Assembly (NCBI RefSeq): GCF_001625195.1
Contig: NC_054390.1
Coordinates: 1,302,001-1,366,000, forward strand
Direction of reading: 5' to 3'
From: Drechmeria coniospora
Lineage: Eukaryota > Ascomycota > Sordariomycetes > Hypocreales > Ophiocordycipitaceae
Length of the DNA: 64,000 nt
Part shown: positions 33,972 to 46,800 of the stretch, one piece after another
How the letters are laid out: each line of letters opens with the position of its first letter
Numbering within the stretch: position 1 is the first letter of the stretch
Translations under genes and position numbers: made by a program
The notes under the pieces: model-generated
What the model saw: only the letters and a program-made list of their open reading frames with translations
The model's database searches: none
Told to the model about the DNA's origin: nothing

Positions 33972-35532
33972 ATGTTGGTCGAGGTACGTCAAAGTCGCCG
34001 CCCTACGCGTCTGCTCTGCCGCGCGCTGCATTTTCTGTGCATTCGGTGCATTTGGCCGTTGCCGAGCGAACGAAAACACGAACGACCGACGACCTGCTCA
34101 CCTCGCCGGCGGTCGCGGCTCTGGTTGCCGTGCCGGTCGAGTTGCCGTCGCTGTTTACCCTTTTGCCGTTGCTGCTGCCATGGACAGCAGGCAGCCTGGA
34201 GAACCTTGGCTTCGCAGCCGGGAGTTGCTTCAGTTGCTGCCGTGGCCGCCTCGCCGCCGTGCCATGGACGCATCTGTTTCTCGTCCCTGTCCCTGTTGCC
34301 GCTTTCGTTGCAGTTCCGTCCCCGACCCCGTCCCCGTCCCCGTCGCCATCCCCGTCCTTCGTTACCTTGCCTCAGCGCCAGCTCGCTGCCTTTCCGTCTG
34401 CCATTCCTCGGCCACAACCAGCTCTCGCTTCTGGGAGCAATTTCTCGATCCTGCTCGTTACGCACCACGCACCCGCCCGTCTCCGTCCCGTCCCATCTTC
34501 TGTCATGGCTCCTATGACCCGAGGGCGGACGAAGGTGATATTGAGGACTAACACGTCCGTCCAGCGCAAAGTCAAGGTCGTTACGGACCAGCATCCGATG
34601 TACGCCAACCCACCCCCAGCCCTGCCTGCCCGGTGCTGCCCAACGTGCGGTCGATGATGCTGACGGTGACCTTGCGTAGCGACAAGCCCTCACCGGTCGA
34701 GGAGTTTCCAATGCGAGAATGGAGCCTGCGGTTGCAGCTGCTGGACGAGGATGGCAACGAGCGACCTGCCGACGTCTTCACCAAGGTCGTCTACCATCTG
34801 CATCCGACATTTGCCAACCCCGTCCAGAGTGAGTTCAATCCTTGTCCTCGGGACCGTTGGCGCCACCTCCGGTCACCTTCGCTCGCTGACCTCGTCGTGT
34901 ACCGCCAGCCTTCACCAAGCCCCCCTTCACTTGCACCAACGAGGGCTGGGGAGAGTTTGAGATTACCGTCGAGTGTTTCACGACGGAGAAGACGAAGCTG
35001 GCGCCCATCATCCACGATCTCAACTTCCAGCTGGAGAAGTACGAGGTGACGCATACCGTCACCTTCAAGAACCCCTCCCAAGCGTTGCAGGAGAGGTTGC
35101 GCGAGACGGGACCGCTGCCGACGGACGAGGATCGCCCCAAAAAGAAGGGTCTGGCGACGAAAAAGGGGACGCAGAAGCATGACTACGAAAAGATTGCCGA
35201 GGCGCTCGAGAAGCTCGAGGAGGAGGACCTGCTGCGCGTCATACAGCTCATCAACGAGAACAAGGGACCGGACACGTACATCAGGAGCGATGTCGAAGGT
35301 TCGTGCCCTCCTTCTTTGGAACGCCGGCACCTGCTCTCTCATTGATGCATCGTTGGCTAATAGTTGACAACCTCGGTGAAGCTGGCGAGTTCTCCATCGA
35401 CCTGTACACGATGCCAGATCAACTCACGACCAAACTCTGGGAGCACCTTGTGAGTTGAGCCGCGCCGGAGCCTCTCGCATCAGCTGACCGTCCGTCCTCT
35501 CCGCCCAGTCCAAGAAGGGTCTCGTAAGTTGA
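33972..35532 (+). CDS. TAF14: YEATS-domain protein, TAF14 type
   Basis: CDS is join(33972..33983,34565..34599,34680..34828,34909..35298,35364..35449,35509..35532), 231 residues. Taf14 is a shared subunit of TFIID, TFIIF, SWI/SNF, INO80 and NuA3 that reads acylated histone H3 through the YEATS fold. Seen here: KPSPVEEFPMREWSLRLQLLDEDGNERP, FTKVVYHLHPTFANPVQTF, NEGWGEFEITVECF and HDLNF (YEATS, about residues 1-125). A basic linker (RPKKKGLATKKG) follows, then the ET-like helical domain (YEKIAEALEKLEEEDLLRVIQLINENKG ... GEFSIDLYTMPDQLTTKLWEHLSKKGLVS). The first exon encodes only MLVE before a GTACGT donor. The 581-nt intron 1 ends with CTAAC and CCAG at 34564. An alternative start inside that intron (34505) would give a longer N-terminus. 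The five introns are 581, 80, 80, 65 and 59 nt. Confidence 0.88.
34316..34358. repeat. CCCCGT repeat in TAF14 intron 1
   Basis: A short imperfect repeat of CCGTCCC/CCCCGT lies within the long first intron of the TAF14-type gene. It is simple-sequence DNA. Confidence 0.65.
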
Positions 35533-36461
35533 CCGCCCAAGCCTTTGCCTCGCCGGACTAGGACTGGGACTGGAGACGTCTCGAGCATCGAGACTCTGCA
35601 GCCGCAGTCCGTGAAGGAGCCGCCCCGAGCAGCCCGAGCAGGAAGGGTCGACAACGAGAACACCGGAAGGAGTTAAGGTAATGAGGCCGGGCCCGTTCTT
35701 GGGCATTGACAGTGCTCGTGTTTTGATAAAGAGCTGGGGAAGGGGAATGAATGGCCTTTAATTTCTTGCACAACCACGTCGTAGGACTCGAGAAATGGCA
35801 AATAGAACTATCTTCCTTTCCACCCCTTGATAGAACGCCGTCATCTGCAAGAAGAGGTGCCTTGATCACGAGGGCCTATTGATCAACGAGGACGACGCAG
35901 TCGCCTCGAGCCGACGCATCGGCTGTGCCTGGAATGCAAGCCGTGCTGTATGAAGTACGGAAACGAGTGATGAAAGGTGGGCACCCTCGCCCTGGACGCC
36001 TGGAAACTGTTCCGTCCTGGATTTGTGTCCAGATGAGGCGGCAAAGCTCTGCTACGGCGCAGGCCTCGAGCTACATGCACTGCTCGTCCTGTTGCCTGGA
36101 CACGTCGACATGCCAGGCATCTACCATATCCAGAGCCGACTCTCTTGGTGCCGCGGCGGCACCTTGTACCTCGTGCACATTGAGTCCCATTTGATCCCCT
36201 GCACCAGCTACGACAAGGGTACTCTATGAAGCAACCAGCCCTCCCCCCCCCCCTATTTGCGCAAGAGACGTCAGGTCCGTATTGACTTTGCATTGAATAA
36301 CGTCCTGGTTAGGAAAGATGGCGCTGTTACAACTTCGCGACACGTGAACAAGGCGCATGGTGCCGCAACAACTGTTCGTCCATGTTGTATTGTATATCCA
36401 TCTACCCGAGTTCCATACGCTTGAAGCAACTTGATATCTGACGACGGTACCACCCGCCCTA
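35533..36461. other. Convergent intergenic region TAF14 / ADE5,7
   Basis: About 930 bases lie between two convergent genes, so this should hold both 3' UTRs. An 11-C run is at 36243-36253. Several 60-136-codon ORFs occur on both strands, none with recognisable features. No GTAC island is present. Confidence 0.6.
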
Positions 36462-38813
36462 CTACGCCCAGGAATCCAGCTTTTGGATGCTGCAGCCGGC
36501 CTGCCCCTGACTACGCTGGACCAGCCGACCCAGCCGGAACACCTTCTCCGATGTCTCGAGCGCCCGCGTCACAGCATTGGCCTTGGCCGCGTCGACGGCG
36601 ATGACCATTCCGATGCCCGAGTTGAAGGTGCGGCACATTTCTGCCGGCGCAACGTTGCCGTTCGTCTTGAGCCATTGGAAGACCGGAGGAACCTCCCACG
36701 TGCCAAACTCAATCTCGGCCGCGAGGGTGTCGGGTAGCATCCGCGGCACGTTCTCGAGAAGACCGCCGCCCGTGATGTGGGCGAGGCCCTTGACCTGATC
36801 CAGAACAGGTAGAAGGCTCTTGACGTAGATCCGGGTCGGGGTCAGGAGCGATTCGCCCACCGTCTTGGACTCGTCCCAGGGCGCCCGAGACTCGTACTGC
36901 AGGCCCGCACTCTGCACAACCCTCCTCACGAGCGAGAAACCGTTGGAGTGGACGCCGTGGGACGCCAGGCCCAGGAGGACGTCGCCCTCGACCATGGCCT
37001 CCTTCCGGGGTAGCCTGAGCGAAGGCGTCACCGCACCGACAGCGCAGCCGGCCGCGTCGTAGTCTTCCCCCTGATACATGCCCGGCATCTCCGCCGTCTC
37101 TCCGCCGACCAAGGCGCACCCTGCTTGCCGGCAGCCATCGGCAACGCCCTCGACGAAGGAGGCGGCGGATGGGAGGTCCAGCTTGCTGCAACCGTAGTAG
37201 TCGAGGAACATGAGCGGGGTGGCGCCCTGGACGATGAGGTCGTTGACGTTCATCGCCACCAAGTCGATGCCGACCGTGTCGTGCTTCCTCATCGACTGCG
37301 CGATCATGAGCTTCGTTCCGACACCATCGATGGCACCGACGAGGATCGGGGCGGCCGCGTATCCGCACCGGGAGAGGTCAAGCTCGCCGCCAAAGCCACC
37401 GATCTCGGCGTCGGCACCGGGGCGCTTGGTGCTGGCGACGGCCGTCTTGATCTTCTCGACAAAGTCGTTGCCCGCTTGGATGTCCACGCCCGCCTGCGCA
37501 TACGTCATGCTCTCCTTGGTCTGGTCGCGGAACGCACGGTGGGCAATGTCCTTTCGGAAGAACATGCCGTCAAAGGTGATGATGTTGGAGGACAGGGCGT
37601 CGTAGGCGCCGTCGACGGCAGCCTTGAGCGAGTCGCCGACCGAGTTGACGGCGATGACGCGGCCTCCCGATGTCTTCAACCGATCCCCGTCCAGGGTGGT
37701 GCCGGCATGAAAGACGGCGGTGCCAGGCTTGGGCGGCTGGACGTGCATCGGCGTGCCCTTGGCGTAGGAGCCGGGGTACCCTCCAGCGGCGATGACGACC
37801 GTCGCACTGAACTTGTTCTCCACCTTGAGATCCAGGTTGTCGAGGTACCCATGGGCGCACGCGAGCATGATTTCGGCCAGATCCGTGTCCGCAGACAGCA
37901 GCGGCAGCACCGTCTGGGTCTCGGGGTCGCCGAACCGCACGTTGTACTCGAGCACCTTGGGGCCCGAGCTCGTGATCATGAGGCCGGTGAAGAGGACGCC
38001 GCGGAAGGGCTGCTTCTCCCGGCGCATGCCGGAGATGGTAGGGCCGAGAATCTCTCGGTCGATCCTCTCGACCAGCTCCTCGGTGGCGATGTTGGTGGGC
38101 GCGTAGCAACCCATGCCGCCCGTGTTGGGGCCCTGGTCTCCGTCGAAGATGCGCTTGTGGTCCTGGGCGAGGGGTAGTGACTTGAAAGTGTAGCCGTCGC
38201 AGAAGGTGAGGACGCTCAGCTCGTCACCGAGGAGGAGCTCCTCGATGACGACCTCGTCGCCGGCGGCGCCAAACTCCTTCTCCACCATGAGCTGCTTCAG
38301 GCCAAGCTTGGCCTCCTCCTTCGTCCGCGGGAGGATGACGCCCTTTCCGGCGGCGAGGCCGGAGGCTTTGACGACGACGTCATGGTCGACGCCGTCGAGG
38401 TAGCGGACGGCCTCGTCGTAGTCGGAAAAGTTCCCGAAGGCGGCCGTCGGAATGTTGTACTTGTTCATGAAATCCTTCGAGTACGTCTTGCTACCCTCGA
38501 GACGGGCCGCCTCCTTGGAGGGGCCAAAGCAGGGAATGCCGGCCTTTCTGAAGAAGGCCTCGATGCCGTCGACGAGCGGCGCCTCGGGTCCGGGCACCAC
38601 CAGGTTGACGCCATTCGACACGGCAAACTGGACGAGCCCGGGGAAGTCCTGGGCGGAAACGGAAGTGACGTTGGTCACCTTGGGGAGGGTCGCCGTTCCA
38701 CCATTTCCGGGGACGGCAAAGATGGAGTCGACTCGTGCTGACTGGCTCAATTTCCAGGCCAGAGCGTGCTCACGGCCTCCGTTGCCGATGAGGAGGATGC
38801 GGACGTCGGCCAT
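36462..38813 (-). CDS. ADE5,7: Bifunctional GAR synthetase / AIR synthetase
   Basis: Single exon, 783 residues, ATG at 38811-38813. It catalyses steps 2 and 5 of de novo purine synthesis: phosphoribosylamine plus glycine to GAR (EC 6.3.4.13) and FGAM to AIR (EC 6.3.3.1), in the cytosol. The GARS half spans about 1-430 with an N-terminal [13 protein letters not shown], the ATP-grasp block ([30 protein letters not shown]) and the signature [14 protein letters not shown]. The AIRS half spans about 440-783 with [67 protein letters not shown] and [15 protein letters not shown]. Length and domain order are typical for fungi; no glycinamide formyltransferase part is fused, as in yeast. It is convergent with TAF14. 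Confidence 0.97.
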   Translation of the reverse strand: MADVRILLIGNGGREHALAWKLSQSARVDSIFAVPGNGGTATLPKVTNVTSVSAQDFPGLVQFAVSNGVNLVVPGPEAPLVDGIEAFFRKAGIPCFGPSKEAARLEGSKTYSKDFMNKYNIPTAAFGNFSDYDEAVRYLDGVDHDVVVKASGLAAGKGVILPRTKEEAKLGLKQLMVEKEFGAAGDEVVIEELLLGDELSVLTFCDGYTFKSLPLAQDHKRIFDGDQGPNTGGMGCYAPTNIATEELVERIDREILGPTISGMRREKQPFRGVLFTGLMITSSGPKVLEYNVRFGDPETQTVLPLLSADTDLAEIMLACAHGYLDNLDLKVENKFSATVVIAAGGYPGSYAKGTPMHVQPPKPGTAVFHAGTTLDGDRLKTSGGRVIAVNSVGDSLKAAVDGAYDALSSNIITFDGMFFRKDIAHRAFRDQTKESMTYAQAGVDIQAGNDFVEKIKTAVASTKRPGADAEIGGFGGELDLSRCGYAAAPILVGAIDGVGTKLMIAQSMRKHDTVGIDLVAMNVNDLIVQGATPLMFLDYYGCSKLDLPSAASFVEGVADGCRQAGCALVGGETAEMPGMYQGEDYDAAGCAVGAVTPSLRLPRKEAMVEGDVLLGLASHGVHSNGFSLVRRVVQSAGLQYESRAPWDESKTVGESLLTPTRIYVKSLLPVLDQVKGLAHITGGGLLENVPRMLPDTLAAEIEFGTWEVPPVFQWLKTNGNVAPAEMCRTFNSGIGMVIAVDAAKANAVTRALETSEKVFRLGRLVQRSQGQAGCSIQKLDSWA

Positions 38814-41800
38814 GATTGGCTTCGGCTCCGAGGGTCAGGATGGCCAGGTGGCCCGACTGCAACGCAACTGTACAGACGCAAGTGTGCGTGTTTGCCGTTG
38901 GGGTTTCGCAATCGTACTCGTCGAAGTCGCGATGTCGACAAAATTTTCGCCGCTTGACGGACGGGACGATCGATGGGGCGGACGCGAACGGAAAAAAAAA
39001 AGGCCAGCGCAAGGTTAGCTGGCTGGCTCATGCCGGCCACGCTGAGCCAACCAGCGGCTCAGTGGTCCATCCAGTGGTGTGCAAGTGCAGTACTGCACTT
39101 GAGGGGTGTCGGTGGTGGGTGAGTCGTGTCGCGACCAGGCTAACTTGGGCACATCATTCAGACTCCCACCACTCTGCACGGTAGTTGCAAATCATGCTTC
39201 TCTCCACCACAATCGTTCGTTCAGTAAGTAGTGTACTGGATAGGCAATTTTATGCACGCACCATGCTTGCGCGAGTGTGTGTGCCCATAGGTTCCATCGA
39301 GGAGCTCGTGCCGTCACGCCGGGGTTCTCGTCGGATTCGCCAGAGTGAATGCAGGTACCTGTACGTTTTACTGGCTACCTAGTAGTTTGTACGGTGTATT
39401 GCATACAAAGTACTGGTACGGTACGGAGAAACTATGGAGTATGGAGTACTGTACGGAGTACGGAGCAGGTGTGCAGTATCCGTACTGCACAGTAGCATAT
39501 ACTCTCCACCATCACATTGAGGGGCTGGCAGTCTCGTGGAGGAACGATGTGACGGAGGGGAAGATTTCTCTCAAGCGGTCGAAAGCTTCGTCGAGCTCGT
39601 GCGGCTTCGATGAGATGGACCAGTTCGAGTTTCAAGAGGATGGCCATGATAAAAACACCAGAACCGAGCAGTGCTTTGTTATCTTATTAGGTAGTATGCA
39701 CTGTGTGCCCTCGACCACCCGACACTGCTACTGTAGAGGGTGCAAATGCTCTCTGCCAACTCCGTCGCGCCTCCATGGTCGGGTTTACAGGGATGATATC
39801 TCGTCCCGTACCATCTTCCATCATCAAAGTCCCGACGGATCCGAACCCATCAGCAGTCTCACCTTCAGCAGCTAGAATGGTATATTCTGCTTTCAAGAGA
39901 TTGCGAGTACCCGTAGACATACACGGTCAGTGCAAATAGGAGCCGTGAAAAACCTACTGCAGATACGATAGGTCCGGTATAAGTAAGTACTTAAAACCAG
40001 GTACGAGGGCAAACAAGTATTGTACATTCATCGTGCATGCTTGCCGAGTACAAGTTAGTACTTACAGGTAGAGACTAGCTGCACCTTATACGTTACAATC
40101 GTGACTGACGAGAAGGGCTGGGAAGCCGGAAGGCGGTGAGCCGACTGTCGCATTAGTACCTGCAGAGTCCGTACAAATGCACGCAAGTACTTGCAAGTAT
40201 ACTCGAGTAACCACTGTACATATAACACAAGTATTACTAGGTGTAGTCATCACATCCTACAGTAGGTGTGCATCCGGGATACGAACGGGGTGCTGGTGCT
40301 TGCAATACTTACAGTTGTGTGGATGACTGCACACTTGTTGTTGTACATGTAATGTAGATGTACAGTATATTTAGAGGTACACTTACACTTACTTAGGTGC
40401 GTACGGAGTACTTCGAAGTAAGTACATGGCGGCGCGTGTATTTACTACGTGCTTGTGCTTGCCAGCCTTGCAGAAACTGAGCAATGCTTACTTGCTTACT
40501 ACAAGTACAAGTACTCGTATGCCCCCTACTGCTGATATTACATTACAGTAGGGAGGGTCTCTTGGGGCGAACGCTTGTCTCTGCTGGCAGTGCGAGTGGA
40601 TGGTGGGTTCGTTGGACGATGATCGTACGAAAGCGCAGGTACTGTAAGTGTGTGCGTGCGAGAACAAAAGTAGTTGTACTCCGTACTTGTACTTGTACTT
40701 GAATGTCCTAGTTCATTGTTACACACATGCGTATGTGTACATGTACGTGCAAGCATACAACGGACTTGATCAAGTACACGCAGGCAGGCAGGTGGACGGA
40801 CAGTGGTAGTTTGTCACAAAAACGTGATTGCCTACTCAGGAAAGTACTCTCTGTACATGTACTACAGTAGTTGTACTTAAGTACTGTACTGTGCTTGTAT
40901 GCACGCAGGTGCTCGTAAGTAACATGTGGGTGGTAAAGGTTACCACCAGCAGGTTAAGAGTACAAGCAGGCCTTGGATACCAACACGTGCATCTATACAT
41001 GCTCATGTGTTGTGGCAGTCTTCCTACTACAATGCAGCGGCTATGCAAGTAAGAGAGACTACTGTACTTGCAGGTACAAACAGATACCGTAGGTGCACTT
41101 GCAGGTACATGCACGCCAACAGTAATTGCACTGCCGTGGTTATCATGGTAGTAGGGGCTGACAACCAAGCTGAAGATGGATGCTGCCGTTGCTCGCCAGG
41201 GCTTGTGCCCCTTCCCCGCCAGAACGCGGTGGTAATTCTCCTTGTAGGTGAACATGGAGGTGTACATGTAGGTGCACTGTACAGTACATGCAACATGCAC
41301 TCCGTAGTAATAGTGCAAATACATGCAAGTATGTAGCTGTAATAGGAAATAGTAGGTAGCAGTCTGAGCGGACTTTTGAGAACGCATGGATCGCCCCTGT
41401 TGGTCCCTTTGGGCGAAGTGGCGATTGTGTAAGTGCTGCACTCCGTGCAGCTACTCCATACTGTACATGCATGTGCATGTGCGGAGTACCTTGCACCTGA
41501 ACGATGCAAGTGCTGCCTGTAAGTACAGTGCACGCGCACCTACAGTACTGCTGCGTAGTAGAGAGGGAAAATCGAGACGTCGAGTACGGGTGCTTAATGG
41601 AGAATTGGGAAAGGGCACGTTGCATGCTGGCACGTGGATTCGGATGTCGTTTTTGTACACTTACTTGAAAGTACTAGCCCTGCAGCAGCAGTCTGTTGCT
41701 TCGAACTGTATGACCTACCCAGCCATCCAAGTAGGGACTGGTAGTGAGGAGGTATTGGTACTATCCTGATACTGATGCAGTACAGCAAGGCAGGGCATTT

Positions 41801-43821
41801 CTAGGGCATTTCTAGTGGTAGTTACCAGGTACTAGGTACAGTAGGTCCTCCGCTCGTACTAGTTGTGGGCAAGTACCGCTACGCACATGCACTGGTAGCT
41901 GTATCCCTCACTGCAGCTCTCGCTTTCTTTCACATCAGGTGCCCGTTCAGAGCGGGGTAGGTGCTGGGCTGTGTGCGGATTGCTCTGCAGTGCGCGTTGG
42001 CTCGCCTTTCACTTGCCAAGTACCGATGCAATTTGACCCAACAGTCCGCCCGTCCTGGCAAATTACATGGTTCCTACAGTAGTACTATACCTACGTACTA
42101 AGGTAGGCACTCCTCATGTGCCGTGCTTCCATGCTGGCTGTTAGCGGTTGACAGGTGGTGTCGGACCCGATTCGGGTGCTGGCCAGGCCGCATACGATTC
42201 CGCCTCGATTGGCAAAGGAAACAATCATCCAATGGCGTGTCTGAGTCTGCGTGATGTCATGCCGCCGATCCGCAGGCAACATCGTCTGCACAACCTGCAA
42301 CAAAAGGCTCAACGCCAACGACCAACGATGCTGTAAAAAGGAGGTACATGTGCTACCGGCACCAAACGGATGATGAGCTGCGGCAACACCCTTGCCGCTC
42401 AGTACCATAGTACCGTGACGACCCTCGTGCCTCGGTACCGGTACATGCACGACGACACACATGCACCTCTCACTTCATATACCTGCCGATCTACAGTTTA
42501 AATTGCGAGCAGATACTTGCATTGCCGACGCGATGGAAGGGTGCCTGGAAGGGAGAATCGATGCCCATTCTCTTCTCGTACTGTACTGGTACCTCGCATC
42601 GCCAAGCTAGCGAGCCGATTCTGCATCGAGCACATGGAGTACAAGTACATGTACGTGGTGTTGCATGCTGCTGCTACTGCTACCAACGTGACCCTGCAGA
42701 CTTGATGACCCCAGCTGGTGGCCAGGGTGTGAGCGGCGATTGGTCACGATTGAATCTTGATTGGCTGCTGGCGCTGCAATGCGACTGACTAGATGCTCCA
42801 GCGTGCTCGTGCTTGTACGGTAGTAGTAGGTACAATGGGTAGAGAGGACAGTAGTTGTACAGTAATACGGAGGATTACGGAATGCTACGGAACGAGTTCT
42901 TGCATGGACACTGACATGCAAGTACGGAGTGCAGAGTACTCCGTACTCCGTACATACTTATTTATCTACATGTATTACTTTTTGCATTGTACCGTACACC
43001 TACTGTAGTCGTAAGCACTCCGTACGGCAAGTAAGTACATGTACAACTACATATGCGAACTGGACTGGTGCTTGTAGCGGCGGCCACGGGTTGTACGAGA
43101 GTACCTAAGTATGTACTGTATGTACCCCATCCTGGTGGTACATGTGAGTACTTGCTGTGCATGCACATATCAAAGCCATCATCGATTGGTAGGAGAATGA
43201 AGCGCCTGGGCAAGAACGACGGGGCAACAGTGGCTTCGGGGAGCTGTCGAAAGCGCAGGAGCAGACCGATCATCCGGGTCGTGCCCCCCCTCTCCGGCCC
43301 TCACTTGCAACTCGGAGCCCCAGTCGAAGAGGAAAGCACGCCCGATAGACGGACGCACTTGCCTTTTCCCTTTCCAGCCTGGAGACAGACATCAATTCTT
43401 CCTTTCCCCCCTCACAATCGCGGCAAAAATCATAGACTGCTCGGCGTCGATTTGTTTTCCGCTTCGTTGCGTACGCTGCGGAGCGAGAGCACACGCCATT
43501 CGATCGATGCCTTCGCATTTCAATTCCCGAACAGTACTTGCCTCGTTCCTAACCGGCGCCCGCTGTCGCAGCAGCTGAGGCGACCTTTATTTTTAGTACA
43601 TGTACGACGCGGAACGGCTTTCCAGGTGCTGGATCCGCTGGGGGCCACTCGTCGGAGAGGAGGCAGCGAACCCCGCTCCCAGCCCGCGCTCCCAGCCCGA
43701 TATCAACGCTTGACTTCGGTCCGTCCTGCGCATCCCCAAGCAAGACCCTCCGACCTCGCCAAACTGCCGCAGATCGAATCGCCATCGCCCGCCACGCCAC
43801 CGTAGTTTCGGTCTGCCCATC
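38814..43821. other. Largest gene-free gap, mostly GTAC island 7
   Basis: Five kilobases separate two divergently transcribed genes. 38814-39200 is the ADE5,7 leader. About 39210-41900 is a near-continuous GTAC island, with further patches at 42060-42110 and 42830-43190. 43200-43821 is the leader of the transcription-factor gene. A plainer stretch at 39500-39930 has overlapping short ORFs on both strands without a convincing product. No tRNA was seen. Confidence 0.6.
39210..43190. repeat. GTAC/GTACTCC-rich island 7 (largest)
   Basis: GTAC, ACATGTAC, GTACTTGCA and TACGGAGTAC words recur across most of about 4 kb with a few plainer interruptions (39500-39930, 42100-42500). 42936-42953 repeats exactly the double heptamer found at 25907-25924. 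An everted CCGTACGG lies at 43020-43027. There is no coding capacity, terminal inverted repeat or internal long direct repeat that I could recognise. Confidence 0.75.
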
Positions 43822-46800
43822 ATGGCCCAACCTCAGTACGGCACCGCGCAGTCCAGTCCTGCCGTCTCGTCGACGACGCCCGGCCCGCGGCAGCAATCGC
43901 ACGACGACGCCCAGCTGGCCGCCGGAGCACCGGCAACGACGGCGGCGGCGGCGGCGGCAGCGGCGGCGGCGGCAGCAGCTGCCCAGCACAAGCGTGTCTA
44001 CCAGGCCTGCATTCCCTGCCGCCGCCGCAAGGTGCGCTGCGATCTCGGGAGCGTCGACAACCCGCACGATCCGCCGTGCGTCCGCTGTCGCCGCGAGAGC
44101 AAGGAGTGCTTCTTCAGTGCCACCCGTCGCAAACGCAAGACCGACGACGTCGAGGGCAGCGACGTGGACGAGTACATCATCCGGAATGGTCGCAAGAGAG
44201 CCCATGGCTCCGCCACCTCGCCTCCGCCCCTCCTGGACCGTCGCTATTACAGCGAAGTGCCCTTGACCCCGGGCGGATCCCACGGCAGGAGCCAGCCGCT
44301 GAGGCGGCCCGAGGGCAGCGCGTCCAGGGATGGCGGAAACGGGGACTTTGATGGGGAGGGCGATGCGAATCAGCAGCTCGAGAACCTCGAGGCTCAGACG
44401 CTCATGCGTCGCGAGATGTACGGGCCCCACGATGCCCTCGATCTGCTCTACAAGGCGGCGACGGATAGGTTCGTTCTCCCATCCTCGAGCGACATGTCGA
44501 CGGACGCACGAGGCTGACCTGGCCAGCCCGGCCACTCACCACAGGCGAGAGGGCAGCACGACCCCCGTCACCACAGCCCCCCCCCTCCAGCCGACCCCCA
44601 AAGCACCCGCGGCGACGAGGGAACCTGCTCGGCTGACGTCCATGTCCATAAAGCTGGAGCACCAGCAGCATCAGCACCAGCAGCATGCCATGCGTCAGCC
44701 CATCGATCCCGAGCTGGCGCGGCAGCCTGGTAGCAGGGCAACCCCCGGATACATCAGCGCCCTGAAGGCCTGGAGCCGCTTCCGCTTCGTCCGTGCAGGC
44801 TGGTTCACTGCGCAGGAAGCCATCGAGTACATCGACTAGTGCGTCTTCTCTTCTCTCCCCTCCACCCGGCCTCGTGGCTCGCACCGGCGGTGCTGACGGC
44901 GTCTAGCTACTACAAATACCTTTCACCCATGACGCCCATATCTCCTCCGACCTTCAGCGACCCCACCTCGCACATCACTCTTCTGACGGAGGAGCCGATC
45001 CTGACGGTGACCTTGCTCACCATTTCTTCGAGATATCGCCAAATGCCCGGCACTGGTGGCCACTGCCGGTCCCACGCGATCCCCGACCAGCTCTGGAACT
45101 ACCTCCGAGGCATGATCGAACGATGTCTGTGGGGTCAGGAAGCCTTTGGCGGTGGCTTTTGCGGCTCAGGGGGCTCGTCCGCCATCATCATGGACGAGTC
45201 GGATTCGAACACCACCGCTCCCTGGCGAGGCATGCGCAAGGGTAGCCTGAGGACGCTCGGCACCATCGAGTCGTTGTTGATCCTCACCGAGTGGCACCCG
45301 CGTGCCTTGCACTTCCCCCCGCAGGAGGCGACCGACGAGTTGATGCTGCCCGATTTCGACGTGACGCCGGGCATGACCGACACCGATCCGACCAGAAACG
45401 TCGGCGCCGGCTTCGGCGGGAAGAGGATCGAGAGCTGGCTTGAGCCGGCCTGGAGGAGCGACCGCATGTGTTGGATGCTTCTCAGCACCGCCATGGGCTT
45501 GGCCTACGAGCTTGGCGTGTTCGACGACATTGACGAGCTTCTCAAGGACGACGCCCTCGCTCGACCCGAGTTCCAGGATGAAGGCTACCGGACGAGGGCA
45601 AACCGCATCAAGAGGCTGCTGCTCATCTACACTTCCCAGCTCGCTGGACGCCTCGGCTGGACGAGCATGACCCCCGAGCACTTTCGCAAGAACGACCCGG
45701 CCGTCGCTCGACGGCGGACAATGTCCAGCGACGGGGCGACGCCGAGCACGTCGTCTTTGGCGAATGGCTTCAACTACGTGCCCGACCTGGAGCTGGATGA
45801 CCAGATAATCCATTGCTGGGCGGGCATCAGCAACGCGATGCATCTCGGAAACGAAAAGCTGTTCCGATCGCGGAAGCACACGACCGAAATCATCCAGAGC
45901 GGCAAGTACGTCGAACTTCTCGGTGAGTTTGGTCCCATGCTTCGGGACTGGTACCGGGAATTTGAGCTCTTCCGGCTCCCTCCCTTCATTCGACACATCC
46001 TCACCATCGAGTACGAGTACGTCCGGATCTACGTCAACTCGTTATCGCTGCAGGCGGTTGTCGAAAGATGCACCAATAATGCCGGGCAGACGGCCGCGGC
46101 CGCCAGCGGGGATGGACAGACGGCCAACCAGCAACTGTCACCCCAAACGATGATCACGTTCGGAAAGCTGCCCCTGGGACAGCTCGGCGGCTTCACCGTC
46201 CACGACCAGGAATACGTTCGAGAGGTCGTCGACGGCTGCAGGAACTTGCTCCGGACCGTCGTCCAGGGCCTGCTTCCCGGAGGATACCTCAAGCATGCAC
46301 CCGTGCGAACCTATTTCCGCATCATCAGCGGTGCCATGTTCCTCCTCAAAACCTTTGCGCTGGGAGCGCCGCGATCCGACGTCAAGATGAGCATCGATCT
46401 CATGGACGCAACCGTCGAAGCGCTGCGAAACTGTGTCGTGGACGACGTGCATCTCGGCATCCGGTTCGCGGACCTGCTCGAGACGCTGACGAGCAGGTTG
46501 AGGACCCGCTTCATTCAAGCGCCGACAATGCAACCGTCTTCGGGTAGAGCGCAGAGTCCCGCGCCCGAAGGACTCGGGGTCTCAGGTTTGCCGAACGGCG
46601 AGAGCGCCACGAATTGGGTTGGCGGTCACGCCCAAAAGCTGCGAGAAACCCTGAACGGACAATGTACGTGTTGGCAGGTCACCCACGTTGCCTCGCGTGC
46701 ATTCGCTAACCGATCGTGTGATGCAGATCGGACGGGATCCCCCACTGCCGAAGGGAACAATATCTCCGCTACACCATTCGACCTTTCTACCGGAAACTTC

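Noticed and set aside
34505..34657. ATG at 34505 as the TAF14 start
   Set aside because: It lies in what looks like intron 1, with a CTAAC branch site and CCAG acceptor directly downstream; the added residues do not resemble the family N-terminus. Kept as an alternative only.
39345..39930. Overlapping 77-176-codon ORFs as a gene between ADE5,7 and the Zn2Cys6 gene
   Set aside because: The longest frame starts at GTG, frames overlap on both strands, and no family or splice pattern makes a convincing protein; kept only as a possible decayed gene.
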